Numbered from the stretch's first letter, positions 7,965 through 17,191 are shown. The stretch is 64,000 bases of DNA from Motilimonas eburnea (GCF_021295345.1 NZ_JAIMJB010000023.1:1-64000); one strand, 5' to 3'. The notes: generated by a model not told the origin, from the letters alone. Program-made: numbers and translations.

Positions 7965-8249
7965 TTAAGAATCAAAAACAAACGCTAATCCAACCAAAAC
8001 TAATACCAGCCCATTAAATATGAGGCCGATGGTGGCGAGTCCGTGAGGATCTTGATGACGCATTTTTGCCACCACACCTAAGAGTGTGCCCAAAATAATA
8101 AAACCAAAAAATGTGATGATAGCTGCGAATAGGGCATGGTAGCCATAATAATCTCCGGCAAATCGAGATAGCTTACCAACTAATAAGGCACTCGGAAAAC
8201 TCAGCGCAAAGCATGCGATGGATGAAACGCCGGTATAGGGTTTTGACAT
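7965..8249 (-). CDS. Small hydrophobic membrane protein of unknown function (94 aa)
   Basis: I do not recognise the family. About three hydrophobic stretches are visible: residues ~8-24 (SIACFALSFPSALLVG), ~38-62 (HALFAAIITFFGFIILGTLLGVV) and ~72-92 (ATIGLIFNGLVLVLVGLAFVF), so it should be an inner-membrane protein. A putative SD lies just upstream (AAAGAGTTACC before ATG on the minus strand). It sits alone between the IS10 remnant and ssrA, so it is either the last accessory gene or the first core gene. Length and composition resemble small DUF4190-like proteins, but that is only a resemblance. Confidence 0.6.
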   Translation of the reverse strand: MSKPYTGVSSIACFALSFPSALLVGKLSRFAGDYYGYHALFAAIITFFGFIILGTLLGVVAKMRHQDPHGLATIGLIFNGLVLVLVGLAFVFDS

Positions 8250-8716
8250 AGGTAACTCTTTGCAAGTGATTTGAATAAATGTTTAAGCTATTGATATTAA
8301 AGATATCACTCTTTTCCTTGATGGCAATGCCGACTACTGTTGTTAGATGCATTCTCTGGCATATAAATGGGGGTGGCATTTAGGGCGGTTTGGTGTGTTG
8401 GGTAAGTCGACTTGCTATGGTAATTTTCTCATATTAATTGCATTAAAACAGTAATAGGTATCGAACCTTTCGTCTTGTTCTGTTTAAGAATCTTTTACAG
8501 AGGTACGGACAAAAAAAGTACGCTATAGGTAATTTATTGGGAAATCTGGTGACCGATAATGACACCTTTGTTACTCATTAATTGGCGTTTTGTTTGTTTA
8601 TGTAACTTAAACTACTCATTAATTATTCAAGAGTTGAGCTGCAAGACAAGGGCATAGATTGCTTGGCTATTGAAGATAATAAAACCGCAGAGGAAAATTT
8701 TGTGGCAGCAAAACAA
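8250..8716. other. Intergenic stretch before the ssrA terminator; possible degraded coding fragment
   Basis: No convincing gene. On the plus strand, 8606-8728 is an open frame ending ELQDKGIDCLAIEDNKTAEE... KQKGQ and then TAA. It has protein-like composition, but no start codon or ribosome binding site, and its last codons lie in the tmRNA terminator hairpin. It may be the tail of a lost gene. The remainder is AT-rich with no recognised signal. Confidence 0.3.
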
Positions 8717-8749
8717 AAAGGGCAATAACTCAGAGAGTTATTGCCCTTT
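8717..8749 (-). terminator. Rho-independent terminator of ssrA
   Basis: Perfect 14-bp arms AAAGGGCAATAACT / AGTTATTGCCCTTT around a 5-nt loop. On the minus strand the hairpin is followed by TTTTTGTTTT. It lies just past the tmRNA 3' end. Confidence 0.9.
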
Positions 8750-8758
8750 CCAATCGAT

Positions 8759-9110
8759 TGGTGGAGCTGGCGGGAGTTGAACCCGCGTCCGAAAAGCCTA
8801 CATCCTCGGTACTACATGCTTAGTTAGTCATTTGGTTAACCATGGCAACTCCGACTAACAGGATTTGATATGGCGAGTCTGATACTGTTTCGCGGTTCAA
8901 CCTCAGACAAGTTTCCCTCGCTATTCTATGTGGATGACCTTCCGAAACCCTGCCCATAGAAGAGACCTGGGAGGAAGGCTAGCTAGCCTAAGCTGCTAGA
9001 GCGTAGTTATCGTCGTTTGCAACTATAACTTTGCGGCTTTTTACGAGGCCTGCCGCACCTCGGCATGCACCTTGGGTTTCGTGAATCCCGTCGAATCCTA
9101 AATCAGCCCC
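8759..9110 (-). ncRNA. ssrA: Transfer-messenger RNA (tmRNA)
   Basis: The minus strand begins GGGGCTGATTTAGGATTCGA and ends GGTTCAACTCCCGCCAGC then TCCACCA, the tRNA-Ala-like T-arm and acceptor with encoded CCA, giving about 352 nt. The tag frame starts at a GCA resume codon and reads ANDDNYALAA then TAG, a tag of the Shewanella type. tmRNA rescues ribosomes stalled on mRNAs without stop codons, together with SmpB and alanyl-tRNA synthetase. The smpB gene lies 46 nt upstream on the same strand. The 3' end of ssrA is a common integration site for genomic islands, and here it faces the accessory region. Confidence 0.97.
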
Positions 9111-9156
9111 AAGCTGTTACAGGCAGTTTACAAGAAACTTGCCCTGCAAGAAAGCA

Positions 9157-9642
9157 CTATCTTACTTTATGTTTCATGGTGCGTTCTTTTTGTACTTGCC
9201 ATTCGCGGTCTTTAATGTCGGCGCGTTTGTCGTGATCTTTTTTACCTTTGCCTAGCGCAACCTCAAGTTTTACCCAGTTTTGTTTCCAATACATGGCTGT
9301 GGCGACGAGGGCGTAACCTTGACGTTCTACCTTACCAATGAGGGTTTCAAGCTCTTTGCGCTTTAGTAGCAAACGTCTTGCACGCATTGGCTCACACACA
9401 ACGTGAGTCGAAGCCTTGTCCAGTGGAATAATGGTGGCGGCAAGGAGAAACGCTTCGCCGTTCTTGAGGAACACGTAGCTGTCGGTGATGTTAGCTTTCC
9501 CTGCGCGGATTGATTTCACTTCCCATCCCTGCAGTTCGAGACCGGCTTCCACTTTGCTTTCTAAATGAAATTCATGGCGCGCTTTTTTGTTGAGCGCGAT
9601 AGTGTTACTGCCGGATTTTGATTTTGAGTTCTTTTTAGCCAT
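9157..9642 (-). CDS. smpB: SsrA-binding protein SmpB
   Basis: 161 residues, the normal family length. Hallmarks: [32 protein letters not shown] near the N terminus, KANITDSYV, and the basic C-terminal tail [17 protein letters not shown] followed by [11 protein letters not shown], which forms a helix in the empty mRNA channel. SmpB binds the tRNA-like domain of tmRNA and delivers it to stalled ribosomes. It lies directly upstream of ssrA on the same strand, the usual order in gammaproteobacteria, and is divergent from ratA. Confidence 0.97.
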   Translation of the reverse strand: MAKKNSKSKSGSNTIALNKKARHEFHLESKVEAGLELQGWEVKSIRAGKANITDSYVFLKNGEAFLLAATIIPLDKASTHVVCEPMRARRLLLKRKELETLIGKVERQGYALVATAMYWKQNWVKLEVALGKGKKDHDKRADIKDREWQVQKERTMKHKVR

Positions 9643-9838
9643 AGATGCGTATTATATTCGGCTGCTGTCAGAAAGGAATAGAATAAGCGAAAAAAGCCCA
9701 ATAAAGCACTTATTTTCATCACTATGCCAAATTTGTCAGTTAGTGGATGAGGGGATGATGTCCAGCGAGATTGAAAAAAGTGCCTATTTTTGTTTTATTC
9801 TCGGGTAAAATAGTATTTTTGTGTTGAGAGTGGTGGTA

Positions 9839-10273
9839 ATGGCACAGATTTCGAAGTCGGCATTAGTGATGTTTAGTGCCAATGAGATGTTTGACTTGGT
9901 TAATGATGTAGTGGCGTATCCTGAATTTTTGCCAGGCTGTGCAGGCAGTCGTATTCTAGAACAAACTGAGCGCACCATGCGGGCATCAGTCAACGTGGCT
10001 AAAGCGGGGATCACTAAGACCTTTACTACCGAGAACACCTTGGTCCCCGGCGAACGTATTATCATGCAGCTGGTGGATGGCCCCTTTAAGCATTTAAAAG
10101 GCGGTTGGACCTTTACGCCTCTTGATGACAAGGCATGCAAGGTAGCGTTAGATCTTGAGTTTGAATTTAGCAGTAAGTTAGTTGAGGTGGCTTTTGGGCG
10201 CGTGTTTAATGAATTATGTCACGCCATGGTAAGCGCATTTAGCGAACGGGCAAAAGAGGTTTACTGTGTCTGA
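9839..10273 (+). CDS. ratA: RatA / COQ10-like START-domain protein
   Basis: 144 residues starting MAQISKSALV. I place the start at ATG 9839 rather than the upstream GTG at 9821 because family members begin at this motif. Hallmarks: FSANEMFDLVNDVVAYPEFLPGC and GPFKHLKGGWTF, typical of the COQ10/polyketide-cyclase START fold. In E. coli RatA is described as a toxin that blocks 70S association; mitochondrial homologues bind ubiquinone, so the ancestral role may be in quinone handling. It overlaps rnfH by 8 bp and is divergent from smpB, a conserved arrangement. Confidence 0.93.
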   Translation: MAQISKSALVMFSANEMFDLVNDVVAYPEFLPGCAGSRILEQTERTMRASVNVAKAGITKTFTTENTLVPGERIIMQLVDGPFKHLKGGWTFTPLDDKACKVALDLEFEFSSKLVEVAFGRVFNELCHAMVSAFSERAKEVYCV

Positions 10274-10601
10274 GCTGACAATAAAAGTGGAGGTCGCTTA
10301 TGCCACGCCTCATAAGCAAAAGATTGTCGCCTTGGATGTGGAAAAGGGCCTTACGATAAAAGAGTGTATCGAGCGCTCACATATCCACCATATTTTTCCT
10401 GAAATCGATATCGCACAGGCCAAGGTGGGCATTTTTAGTCGTCCGGCGAAATTAAGTGATGAAGTGCATGATCACGATAGGATTGAGATTTATCGTCCAC
10501 TGATTGCCGATCCGAAAGAAATGCGTAAATTGCGTGCTCAGCGTGCAAAAGCGGAAGGTCGAGCGGATAAGATCACCGGTGGACGGGCGAAGTCGAAATA
10601 A
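10266..10601 (+). CDS. rnfH: RnfH family protein (RatB, UPF0125)
   Basis: 111 residues with a ubiquitin-like beta-grasp pattern: KVEVAYATPHKQKIVALDVEKG, then the conserved ending VHDHDRIEIYRPLIADPKEMRKLRAQRA and a basic tail. It starts with GTG at 10266, inside the end of ratA, so the two are translationally coupled. Its function is not well established: the name comes from association with rnf genes in other species, and it is usually ratA-linked. No Rnf genes are present in this window. Confidence 0.9.
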   Translation: MSELTIKVEVAYATPHKQKIVALDVEKGLTIKECIERSHIHHIFPEIDIAQAKVGIFSRPAKLSDEVHDHDRIEIYRPLIADPKEMRKLRAQRAKAEGRADKITGGRAKSK

Positions 10602-10634
10602 GCTAGCGCAGGCTTGTTTTTGGATGACAAGCCG

Positions 10635-10682
10635 TAAGACAGCTTATAAGACGAGTCATAAGACAAGCCATAAGGCTAGATA
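10635..10682 (+). repeat. Four tandem 12-bp repeats (consensus TAAGACRAGYCA)
   Basis: Exact units: TAAGACAGCTTA, TAAGACGAGTCA, TAAGACAAGCCA, TAAGGCTAGATA, preceded by a partial unit GACAAGCC. They fill the gap between convergent rnfH and bamE. No start codon or protein is associated. They could be slippage-generated or a binding array. Confidence 0.7.
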
Positions 10683-10772
10683 GCCAGTCAATCATAAAAT
10701 GACTGAAAATATAGAAAAGATACGGCTTTGCTAGGCCATAGGCTATTGAGTTAAGCCCATGGCCTGGTGGGA

Positions 10773-11228
10773 TTACTGTGAAAAATCAACAGGTTTACAA
10801 CGTTCATCGTCTGCTGTGTCAACACAGCGTTGTGCGGACTTTTTGCCTGATTTCGTTGCGTCTTTGGTATAGTTATCGACTCTGTCACTAAACTTTTCTA
10901 CGATGGCATCGTCTCCCGAGACGCGGGCTAACTTACCGTTGTAGAACACTAATTCCATTTGAGATTGTTCCGATGGCTCTCCCCCTGGCTTTAAATAGTA
11001 AATGTAATACCATTTATCATTATCAAAGCTGTCGACTAGCATAGGAGAGCCCATTACATAGGTGACTTGCTCTTTGGTCATGCCTAGGGTGAGTTTTTCA
11101 ACTTGCGATTCCTCAACGAAATTACCTTGTGGCACGTCGATTTGGAAAACAATCATATCGTAGATGGCTGAACAGCCGCTAAGTGATAGCGCTAAGGTGG
11201 CTGCAGCAAGAAGGCTCTTTAATCGCAT
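10773..11228 (-). CDS. bamE: Outer-membrane assembly lipoprotein BamE
   Basis: 151 residues with a lipoprotein signal and lipobox LSGC (Cys19). The SmpA/OmlA domain follows: QGNFVEESQVEKLTLGMTKEQVTYVMGSPMLVDSFDNDKWYYIYYLKPG. BamE is an accessory lipoprotein of the BAM complex that inserts beta-barrel proteins into the outer membrane. The C-terminal ~35 residues after the domain are charged and longer than in E. coli (about 113 residues). It sits between recN (same strand) and rnfH (convergent), as in related genomes. Confidence 0.95.
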   Translation of the reverse strand: MRLKSLLAAATLALSLSGCSAIYDMIVFQIDVPQGNFVEESQVEKLTLGMTKEQVTYVMGSPMLVDSFDNDKWYYIYYLKPGGEPSEQSQMELVFYNGKLARVSGDDAIVEKFSDRVDNYTKDATKSGKKSAQRCVDTADDERCKPVDFSQ

Positions 11229-11362
11229 AAATCCGTTTCATTAAGGTCAATATCAGCGGCAAATCATACCCAGTATGAGACTGGATGTAAAAACTTGCCG
11301 TGACAATTTTTGTTATTTTGTGCTTGCTGAAACAATCTTGCGGCTTATTAGCCCTGGTTTGT

Positions 11363-13030
11363 TTATTGGATCAGCAGCTCTTGTGCATTGGCGAGGGTTT
11401 TTTCGGTAATTTCATCGCCCCCCAGTAGCCTTGCAAGCTCAGTCAATCGCTGTTCGGGTTTTAGCGCGTGCATTGAGGTTTCGGTGCTGGTGCCGTCGGT
11501 TTCTTTACTAACAAACATTTGTTGATGGCCATGGCCAGCAACCTGAGGTAAATGGGTGACACAAAATACTTGCGTTGTTTCACCGAGTTTTCTGAGTAGC
11601 TTACCGACAACAGAAGCGGTGGCGCCACTGATACCAACATCGACTTCATCAAAAATCATGGTGGGTGTGGAGGCTTTTTGTGAGGTGATCACTTGCAGCG
11701 CTAAGCTGATCCTTGATAGCTCTCCGCCCGATGCCACTTTGCCGATGCTTTGCAAAGGCTGTCCGGGGTTGGTAGAGACACTAAAATTGATGGTGTCGAT
11801 ACCGAGTGCGCTGATCTCTGCGTGCTCATCGCTCATGATATCGATGGCAAATTGCCCTGAGGGCATACTCAGTTGATGCATGCTCTGGCTGATTTTGTCG
11901 CCTAATTCTTCGGCGTAGCGCTGGCGACTCTTGCTAAGTTTGAGGGCATCATCAAGGTAGCGTTGGCGGATCCCGGCTAACTCTGTTTCCAGTTGAATAA
12001 TGCGCTCCTCTGAACTGGATATATTGCTGAGTTCTTTCGCTAACGCTTGGTGTTTTTGCGGTAACTCTTCAGGATTAACTTGGTGCTTACGGGCCAGCTG
12101 CATCCCCTGACTTAGGCGACTGTCTAAGTGATTAAACTGTTCAGGATCCATTTCTAGGCTTTCGGTGTAATGGCGTAGCTGGCTGCTGGCTTCTTCTACT
12201 TGGATGATGGCCTCTTGCAGTAAAGTGCATATTTCGGCGAGCGCTGGATCATTGTCTGCTTCACTTTCAACGCGGTTAGCGGCCATTTGCATCAAGCCAA
12301 GGGCGTTGACTTCATCATTTTCATAGAGCATGTCGATACCTGCTTGGCATTGCTCCATCAGCGAGCCGCAGTTGGCGAGCTTTTTATGCTCCTTCTCGAT
12401 TTCCTCAAATTCACCGGGTAGTAGCGCAAACTCGTCTAGCTCTTGTACTTGATATTCAAGCAATTGCTTTTTGGCTTCGTTTTCAGCCTGTTGCTGCTGT
12501 AAATGACGTAGCTCTTTGTTCAGAAACTGCCAACCTTGATAGCTGTCTTTAACCTTTCGCAATAAATCTTTATGGCCTGCATAGCCATCTAATAGCTGCA
12601 TTTGTATTTCGGGGCGCAGTAACGTTTGGTGAGCATGTTGGCCGTGGATATGGACGAGTTGTTGGCCCAAGCTTTTTAGTTGAGATAGCGGTACTGGAAT
12701 GCTGTTAATGTAGCCTCGCGAGCGCCCCTCATGGGTAATGGTGCGTCGCAGAATACAATCGCCATGTTCATTATCTAACTCATTTTCCCTGAGCCAACGC
12801 TGTGCCGCAGGGATATTTGCTAAGGAAAAGCGAGCACTTATTTCCGCTTTTTTAGCGCCCGGGCGAACCATGTTAGCATCGGCTCTGTCTCCAAGGCACA
12901 ACCCTAAGGCATCAATGGCAATGGATTTTCCTGCTCCGGTTTCACCCGTGATACTGGTCATGCCAGCAGTCAGTTCTAGTTCGAGAAATTTAACAATCGC
13001 AAAATTAGTAATGGTTAGCTGAGTCAACAT
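11363..13030 (-). CDS. recN: DNA repair ATPase RecN
   Basis: 555 residues from ATG at 13030 (MLTQLTITNF), matching the ~553-residue family length; an in-frame ATG 24 nt further upstream lies close to the LexA operator and is less likely. SMC-like: Walker A GETGAGKS at 29-36, two long coiled-coil arms (about 150-370), ABC signature SGGELSRISLAL and Walker B TMIFDEVDVGISG. RecN acts in recombinational repair of double-strand breaks and holds DNA ends together. Two LexA boxes lie immediately upstream, so it is SOS-induced. Confidence 0.97.
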   Translation of the reverse strand: MLTQLTITNFAIVKFLELELTAGMTSITGETGAGKSIAIDALGLCLGDRADANMVRPGAKKAEISARFSLANIPAAQRWLRENELDNEHGDCILRRTITHEGRSRGYINSIPVPLSQLKSLGQQLVHIHGQHAHQTLLRPEIQMQLLDGYAGHKDLLRKVKDSYQGWQFLNKELRHLQQQQAENEAKKQLLEYQVQELDEFALLPGEFEEIEKEHKKLANCGSLMEQCQAGIDMLYENDEVNALGLMQMAANRVESEADNDPALAEICTLLQEAIIQVEEASSQLRHYTESLEMDPEQFNHLDSRLSQGMQLARKHQVNPEELPQKHQALAKELSNISSSEERIIQLETELAGIRQRYLDDALKLSKSRQRYAEELGDKISQSMHQLSMPSGQFAIDIMSDEHAEISALGIDTINFSVSTNPGQPLQSIGKVASGGELSRISLALQVITSQKASTPTMIFDEVDVGISGATASVVGKLLRKLGETTQVFCVTHLPQVAGHGHQQMFVSKETDGTSTETSMHALKPEQRLTELARLLGGDEITEKTLANAQELLIQ

Positions 13031-13055
13031 AGTTACGATCCATGAAATACACACA

Positions 13056-13097
13056 CTGTATAAAAAAGCAGTATAGACTGTTTTTTTATACAGTAAA
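13056..13097 (-). promoter_or_regulatory. SOS promoter of recN with two LexA boxes
   Basis: Two CTG-N10-CAG operators: CTGTATAAAAAAGCAG at 13056-13071 and CTGTTTTTTTATACAG at 13078-13093. They are near-identical and inverted relative to each other. On the minus strand TTTACT (13092-13097) and TATACT (13070-13075) form a sigma-70 promoter with a 16-bp spacer, so both LexA dimers cover it. Double boxes are known for recN in E. coli. Confidence 0.9.
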
Positions 13098-13201
13098 GTA
13101 CCTGTGTAAAATATTTCGTGGGCGCGATCGCGTTATTTCAATCCGTACCTTAGGCCAAGCAAAGTTCTATCAACCAAGGCTTGAACCATCGGCAGCTGAC
13201 A

Positions 13202-14083
13202 TCAAAAGTTTTTCTTTTCCCAGCCTAATTTTTGTTGCAGCACAGCAAAGTAGCTGTAGCTAGATGGATGAACCAGTTTCAGTTTATGCTTGTGTTTTTG
13301 GATGATGACTTCGTCACCGGGCTCGACATCTAAGATCACATGGCCATCACAGCTGACCTGCATTTCGGCCACATTGTGTGGGGCGACCACTAACCGTACA
13401 TGGGAGTTAGCATCGAGTACGATAGGGCGGCTACTTAAGGTGTGAGGAAACATAGGGACTAACGTGATGGCGTCTAAGTTAGGCGTTAAGATGGGCCCGC
13501 CACCCGACAGCGAGTAGGCCGTTGAACCCGTAGGCGTAGAGATGATCATGCCATCGGCGCGCTGATGTAGCATGTAACTGCCATTAACATACACTTCAAA
13601 CTCGATCATATGAGCCACTTTACCGGGGTGCAAAATGGCTTCGTTGACCGCGGTTTGACGGCGATGCACCGCACCTTTTCGGATCACTTCGGCTTCGAGT
13701 AAAAAGCGATACTCGGTTTGATAATTACCCGCTAATACTTCTTCGAGTGGTTGCTCAAAGGCATCGGGGTCGAGATCCGTAAGAAAGCCTAAATTGCCAC
13801 GGTTTACGCCGATAACGGCCACGTCGTGCTGGGATAAAATACGCGCTGCGCCAAGCATGTTGCCATCACCGCCCACCACAATGGCAAGATCCACATGATG
13901 ACCTAATTCATCCACACTCATGCTTTCTACGTCTTCTATATCTAGCTCAGCGGCGACCAAGGTTTCAATGATGACGCGATAGTTGCGTTGGCGTAGATAG
14001 TGATGCAACGCGTTTATCGTTTGGTTTGCGCCTAAATGGTTAGGCTTGCCGATTAAACCTATTGAGGTAAATTTTGCGGTCAT
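13202..14083 (-). CDS. nadK: NAD kinase
   Basis: 293 residues. The catalytic GGDGN motif is at 71-75, with NEAILHPG and the glycine-rich [16 protein letters not shown] segment typical of NAD kinases. It phosphorylates NAD+ at the 2' hydroxyl of the adenosine ribose to give NADP+, the only route to NADP. It lies upstream of recN on the same strand and divergent from grpE, the standard gammaproteobacterial order. The 118-bp gap between nadK and the recN promoter shows no other gene. Confidence 0.97.
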   Translation of the reverse strand: MTAKFTSIGLIGKPNHLGANQTINALHHYLRQRNYRVIIETLVAAELDIEDVESMSVDELGHHVDLAIVVGGDGNMLGAARILSQHDVAVIGVNRGNLGFLTDLDPDAFEQPLEEVLAGNYQTEYRFLLEAEVIRKGAVHRRQTAVNEAILHPGKVAHMIEFEVYVNGSYMLHQRADGMIISTPTGSTAYSLSGGGPILTPNLDAITLVPMFPHTLSSRPIVLDANSHVRLVVAPHNVAEMQVSCDGHVILDVEPGDEVIIQKHKHKLKLVHPSSYSYFAVLQQKLGWEKKNF

Positions 14084-14183
14084 AAAGTCATCTTTTCAGT
14101 AGCTTGAGCTGATTATATCGTTTCAGTATTGGTTAATAATGAAAGTGGTTGGCTTATCAAGCAAGGCTTTTCTTTACACTAAG

Positions 14184-14210
14184 GTTGAAACTGCCAAAGC
14201 GATCCCCATA
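14184..14210 (+). promoter_or_regulatory. Sigma-32 promoter of grpE
   Basis: GTTGAAA (14184-14190), a 13-bp spacer, then CCCCATA (14204-14210) match the heat-shock consensus CTTGAAA / CCCCATnT. It lies about 40 bp upstream of the grpE start. Confidence 0.85.
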
Positions 14211-14252
14211 ATAAGCTGCAAGTATTTTAGTTAACATCTAAATGGAGTAAAC

Positions 14253-14882
14253 ATGAGCAGCGAAGAGAACAAACTGTCGCCGGAACAACAAGCAGAAGTG
14301 CAAGCTAGCGAAGCAGAGCAAGTGGATGCGCAAGCGGCAACTCAAGAAGCTGTAGAAGGTGAAGTGGCTTCACCAGAGCAAGCTAAAATCGAAGAGCTTG
14401 AACGAAAGCTAACGGCAGCTGAAGCGAAAGTGGCTGAGCAAAAAGATTCGGTGATCCGCGCTGCCGCTGAAGTGGAGAATATCCGTCGTCGCACCGCACA
14501 AGATGTTGAGAAGGCGCACAAGTATGCCCTTGATAAATTTGCCGCTGAGCTGTTGCCTGTGATTGACAACATGGAGCTGGCGTTAAGTCATGCAGATCAT
14601 GAGAATGAAGAGCTTAAGCCGATGATCGAAGGGGTTGAATTAACTCTGAAAGCCATGCTGAGCTCGGTTGAGAAGTTTGGTGTCGTCGCGATTGACCCTA
14701 AAGACGCGCCGTTTGATCCTGAAAAACATCAAGCCATGAGCATGCAAGAAATTCCTGGCGTGCCTGCGAATACGGTTATCGCTGTCATGCAAAAAGGCTA
14801 TGAGCTGAATGGTCGCGTGATCCGCCCTGCGATGGTCATGGTGTCAAAAGCCGCAGCTAGCTCGGTTGATACACAAGCTTAA
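14253..14882 (+). CDS. grpE: Nucleotide exchange factor GrpE
   Basis: 209 residues: an acidic, flexible N-terminal segment, a long helical coiled coil (about 45-100, with [22 protein letters not shown]), and the C-terminal beta domain ([50 protein letters not shown]). It dimerises and releases ADP from DnaK. SD GGAG lies 7 nt before the ATG. It is preceded by a sigma-32 promoter and followed by its own terminator, so grpE and dnaKJ are separate heat-shock units here. Confidence 0.97.
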   Translation: MSSEENKLSPEQQAEVQASEAEQVDAQAATQEAVEGEVASPEQAKIEELERKLTAAEAKVAEQKDSVIRAAAEVENIRRRTAQDVEKAHKYALDKFAAELLPVIDNMELALSHADHENEELKPMIEGVELTLKAMLSSVEKFGVVAIDPKDAPFDPEKHQAMSMQEIPGVPANTVIAVMQKGYELNGRVIRPAMVMVSKAAASSVDTQA

Positions 14883-14916
14883 TCCCTTAGCGTCACGGTA
14901 AAAATAACGATGATAT

Positions 14917-14950
14917 AAAAAGCCAACGATCTAGGTCGCTGGCTTTTTTT
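14917..14950 (+). terminator. Terminator after grpE
   Basis: AAAAGCCAACGA / TCGCTGGCTTTT arms around TCTAGG, ending in a run of T residues. Confidence 0.85.
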
Positions 14951-15091
14951 ATATGCAAATCGCTAATGCAATCTTTTCTCATTTGCAAGCTGAAAGGCCC
15001 TAGTTTGAGAGCAAGTTAGCTAAAAATAGATGTCAAAACGGTTTTTTCTGACCTTTTTTCGGATTTATTTTCAATTTTTTTTGTTTTTCCC

Positions 15092-15119
15092 CTTGAAGCC
15101 GTTTTTCATAACCCCATAT
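15092..15119 (+). promoter_or_regulatory. Sigma-32 promoter of dnaKJ
   Basis: CTTGAAG (15092-15098), a 13-bp spacer and CCCCATAT (15112-15119) are almost the exact heat-shock consensus. The predicted transcript has a leader of about 80 nt before dnaK. With the grpE terminator this accounts for the 322-bp gap between grpE and dnaK. Confidence 0.93.
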
Positions 15120-15204
15120 ATGAGGCATAGACGGAGCAGCATTAAGCAAAAGCGCTTTAGCTGCCTTCCATAGTTAACATAGATTAAGAATTGGAGATTG
15201 CCTG

Positions 15205-17130
15205 ATGGGTAAAATTATTGGTATTGACTTAGGTACAACAAACTCTTGTGTTGCGATCCTAGACGGTGAAACTGCAAAAATTATTGAGAATGCTGAAGGT
15301 CACCGTACCACTCCGTCAATCATTGCTTATGCTGAAGATGGCGAAACCTTAGTAGGTCAACCTGCTAAGCGTCAGGCAGTAACTAACCCAGAAAATACCT
15401 TGTTTGCTATTAAGCGTCTTATCGGTCGTCGCTTTGAAGATGATGAAGTACAGCGTGACATCAAGATCATGCCTTACAAAATCATCAAATCTGACAACGG
15501 TGATGCTTGGGTTTCTGCTCGCGACAAGAAAATGGCGCCGCCACAAGTGTCTGCTGAAGTACTTAAGAAAATGAAGAAAACAGCAGAAGATTACCTAGGT
15601 GAAAAAGTGACCGAAGCGGTCATCACTGTACCGGCTTACTTTAACGATTCACAGCGCCAAGCAACCAAAGACGCGGGTCGTATCGCAGGTCTAGATGTTA
15701 AGCGTATCATCAACGAGCCAACAGCGGCGGCATTTGCTTACGGTGTTAACTCAACCAAAGGTGACAGCGTAGTTGCTGTATATGACTTAGGTGGTGGTAC
15801 ATTCGATATCTCTATCATCGAAATCGATGAAGTAGATGGCGAGAAAACCTTTGAAGTACTAGCAACTAACGGTGACACTCACTTAGGTGGTGAAGACTTC
15901 GATAACCGCGTAATCAACTACTTGGTATCTGAGTTCAAAAAAGAGCAAGGTTTTGACCTAACGTCTGACCCTCTTGCAATGCAACGTCTAAAAGAAGGCG
16001 CAGAGAAAGCGAAAATCGAACTTTCTTCAGCACAACAAACGGACGTTAACTTGCCATACATCACGGCTGATGCAACAGGTCCAAAACACCTTAACATCAA
16101 GCTAACGCGCTCTAAGCTAGAGTCGCTAGTTGAAGACATGGTTGAAGCGACCCTTGAGCCGCTACGCATTGCACTTCAAGATGCTGACCTATCTGTAAGC
16201 GAAATTAACGACGTTATCCTAGTGGGCGGTCAAACTCGTATGCCACTGGTACAGAAGAAAGTTTCTGAGTTCTTCGGTAAAGAAGCGCGTAAAGACGTGA
16301 ACCCAGACGAAGCGGTTGCGATGGGCGCGGCAATCCAAGGTGGCGTACTATCAGGTGACAAAACTGACGTACTACTACTTGACGTGACTCCGCTATCTCT
16401 AGGTATCGAAACCATGGGTGGCGTAATGACTAAAGTGGTTGAGAAAAACACCACGATCCCAACGAAGGGCTCTCAAGTGTTCTCTACCGCTGACGACAAC
16501 CAAGGTGCGGTAACGGTACACGTACTACAAGGTGAGCGTAAGCGCGCGGGTGATAACAAATCTTTAGGCCAATTCAACCTAGAAGGTATCCGCCCTGCAC
16601 CGCGTGGTGTGCCGCAAATCGAAGTTACTTTTGATCTAGATGCCGACGGTATCCTACACGTATCTGCGAAAGACAAAGATACAGGTAAAGAGCAAAAGAT
16701 CACTATCCAAGCAAGCTCAGGTTTGTCGGATGATGAAATCAACAAGATGGTAGCAGAAGCGGAAGCTAACGCCGAAGCGGATAAGAAGTTTGAAGAGCTA
16801 GTTCAAACGCGCAACCAAGCTGATGCCATGGTACACGCAACGCGTAAGCAAGTTGAAGAAGCAGGCGATGCACTGGGCGCTGACGATAAAGAAAAAATCG
16901 AAGCGGCAGTGAAAGAGCTTGAAGAAGCGGCGCGTGGTGAAGATAAAGAAGCCATCGAAGCGAAAACGCAAGCGTTAATGGAAGCGTCACAAAAGCTAAT
17001 GGAAATTGCCCAGCAAAAAGCGCAAGCTGAGCAAGCGCAAGGCGGTGAGCAACCAGAGCAAGGCCAAGCGAAGCAAGACGACGATGTTGTTGACGCTGAG
17101 TTTGAAGAAGTAAAAGACGACAAGAAATAA
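15205..17130 (+). CDS. dnaK: Chaperone DnaK (Hsp70)
   Basis: 641 residues, normal length. N-terminal ATPase starts [17 protein letters not shown], with [13 protein letters not shown] and [10 protein letters not shown] phosphate/adenosine motifs. The interdomain linker [19 protein letters not shown] leads to the substrate-binding domain, a helical lid, and a Gln/Gly-rich tail ending [15 protein letters not shown]. It folds and protects client proteins with DnaJ and GrpE. Codon use is strongly biased, as in highly expressed genes. It is the first gene of dnaKJ under a sigma-32 promoter. Confidence 0.98.
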   Translation: MGKIIGIDLGTTNSCVAILDGETAKIIENAEGHRTTPSIIAYAEDGETLVGQPAKRQAVTNPENTLFAIKRLIGRRFEDDEVQRDIKIMPYKIIKSDNGDAWVSARDKKMAPPQVSAEVLKKMKKTAEDYLGEKVTEAVITVPAYFNDSQRQATKDAGRIAGLDVKRIINEPTAAAFAYGVNSTKGDSVVAVYDLGGGTFDISIIEIDEVDGEKTFEVLATNGDTHLGGEDFDNRVINYLVSEFKKEQGFDLTSDPLAMQRLKEGAEKAKIELSSAQQTDVNLPYITADATGPKHLNIKLTRSKLESLVEDMVEATLEPLRIALQDADLSVSEINDVILVGGQTRMPLVQKKVSEFFGKEARKDVNPDEAVAMGAAIQGGVLSGDKTDVLLLDVTPLSLGIETMGGVMTKVVEKNTTIPTKGSQVFSTADDNQGAVTVHVLQGERKRAGDNKSLGQFNLEGIRPAPRGVPQIEVTFDLDADGILHVSAKDKDTGKEQKITIQASSGLSDDEINKMVAEAEANAEADKKFEELVQTRNQADAMVHATRKQVEEAGDALGADDKEKIEAAVKELEEAARGEDKEAIEAKTQALMEASQKLMEIAQQKAQAEQAQGGEQPEQGQAKQDDDVVDAEFEEVKDDKK

Positions 17131-17156
17131 TTAACCCTATAATAAGTTAATTATGG

Positions 17157-17191
17157 CGGGTGTTGCGTGACCTATAGGTAACCAACACCCG
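17157..17191 (+). other. Intercistronic hairpin between dnaK and dnaJ
   Basis: Perfect 9-bp arms CGGGTGTTG / CAACACCCG around a 17-nt loop that itself contains the palindrome ACCTATAGGT. There is no T run, so it is not a standard terminator. It may stabilise the dnaK end or reduce dnaJ expression relative to dnaK. Confidence 0.6.

Noticed and set aside
7902-7988. 28-residue frame MRPELALGMMAIVVG... right of the IS10 end
   Set aside because: No ribosome binding site, and it overlaps the 3' end of the opposite-strand membrane-protein gene; may be chance.
16803-17123. Minus-strand Ser/Cys-rich frames opposite dnaK, and similar ones opposite infB, nusA and carB
   Set aside because: These are shadow frames caused by strong codon bias in highly expressed genes, with no initiation signals of their own.
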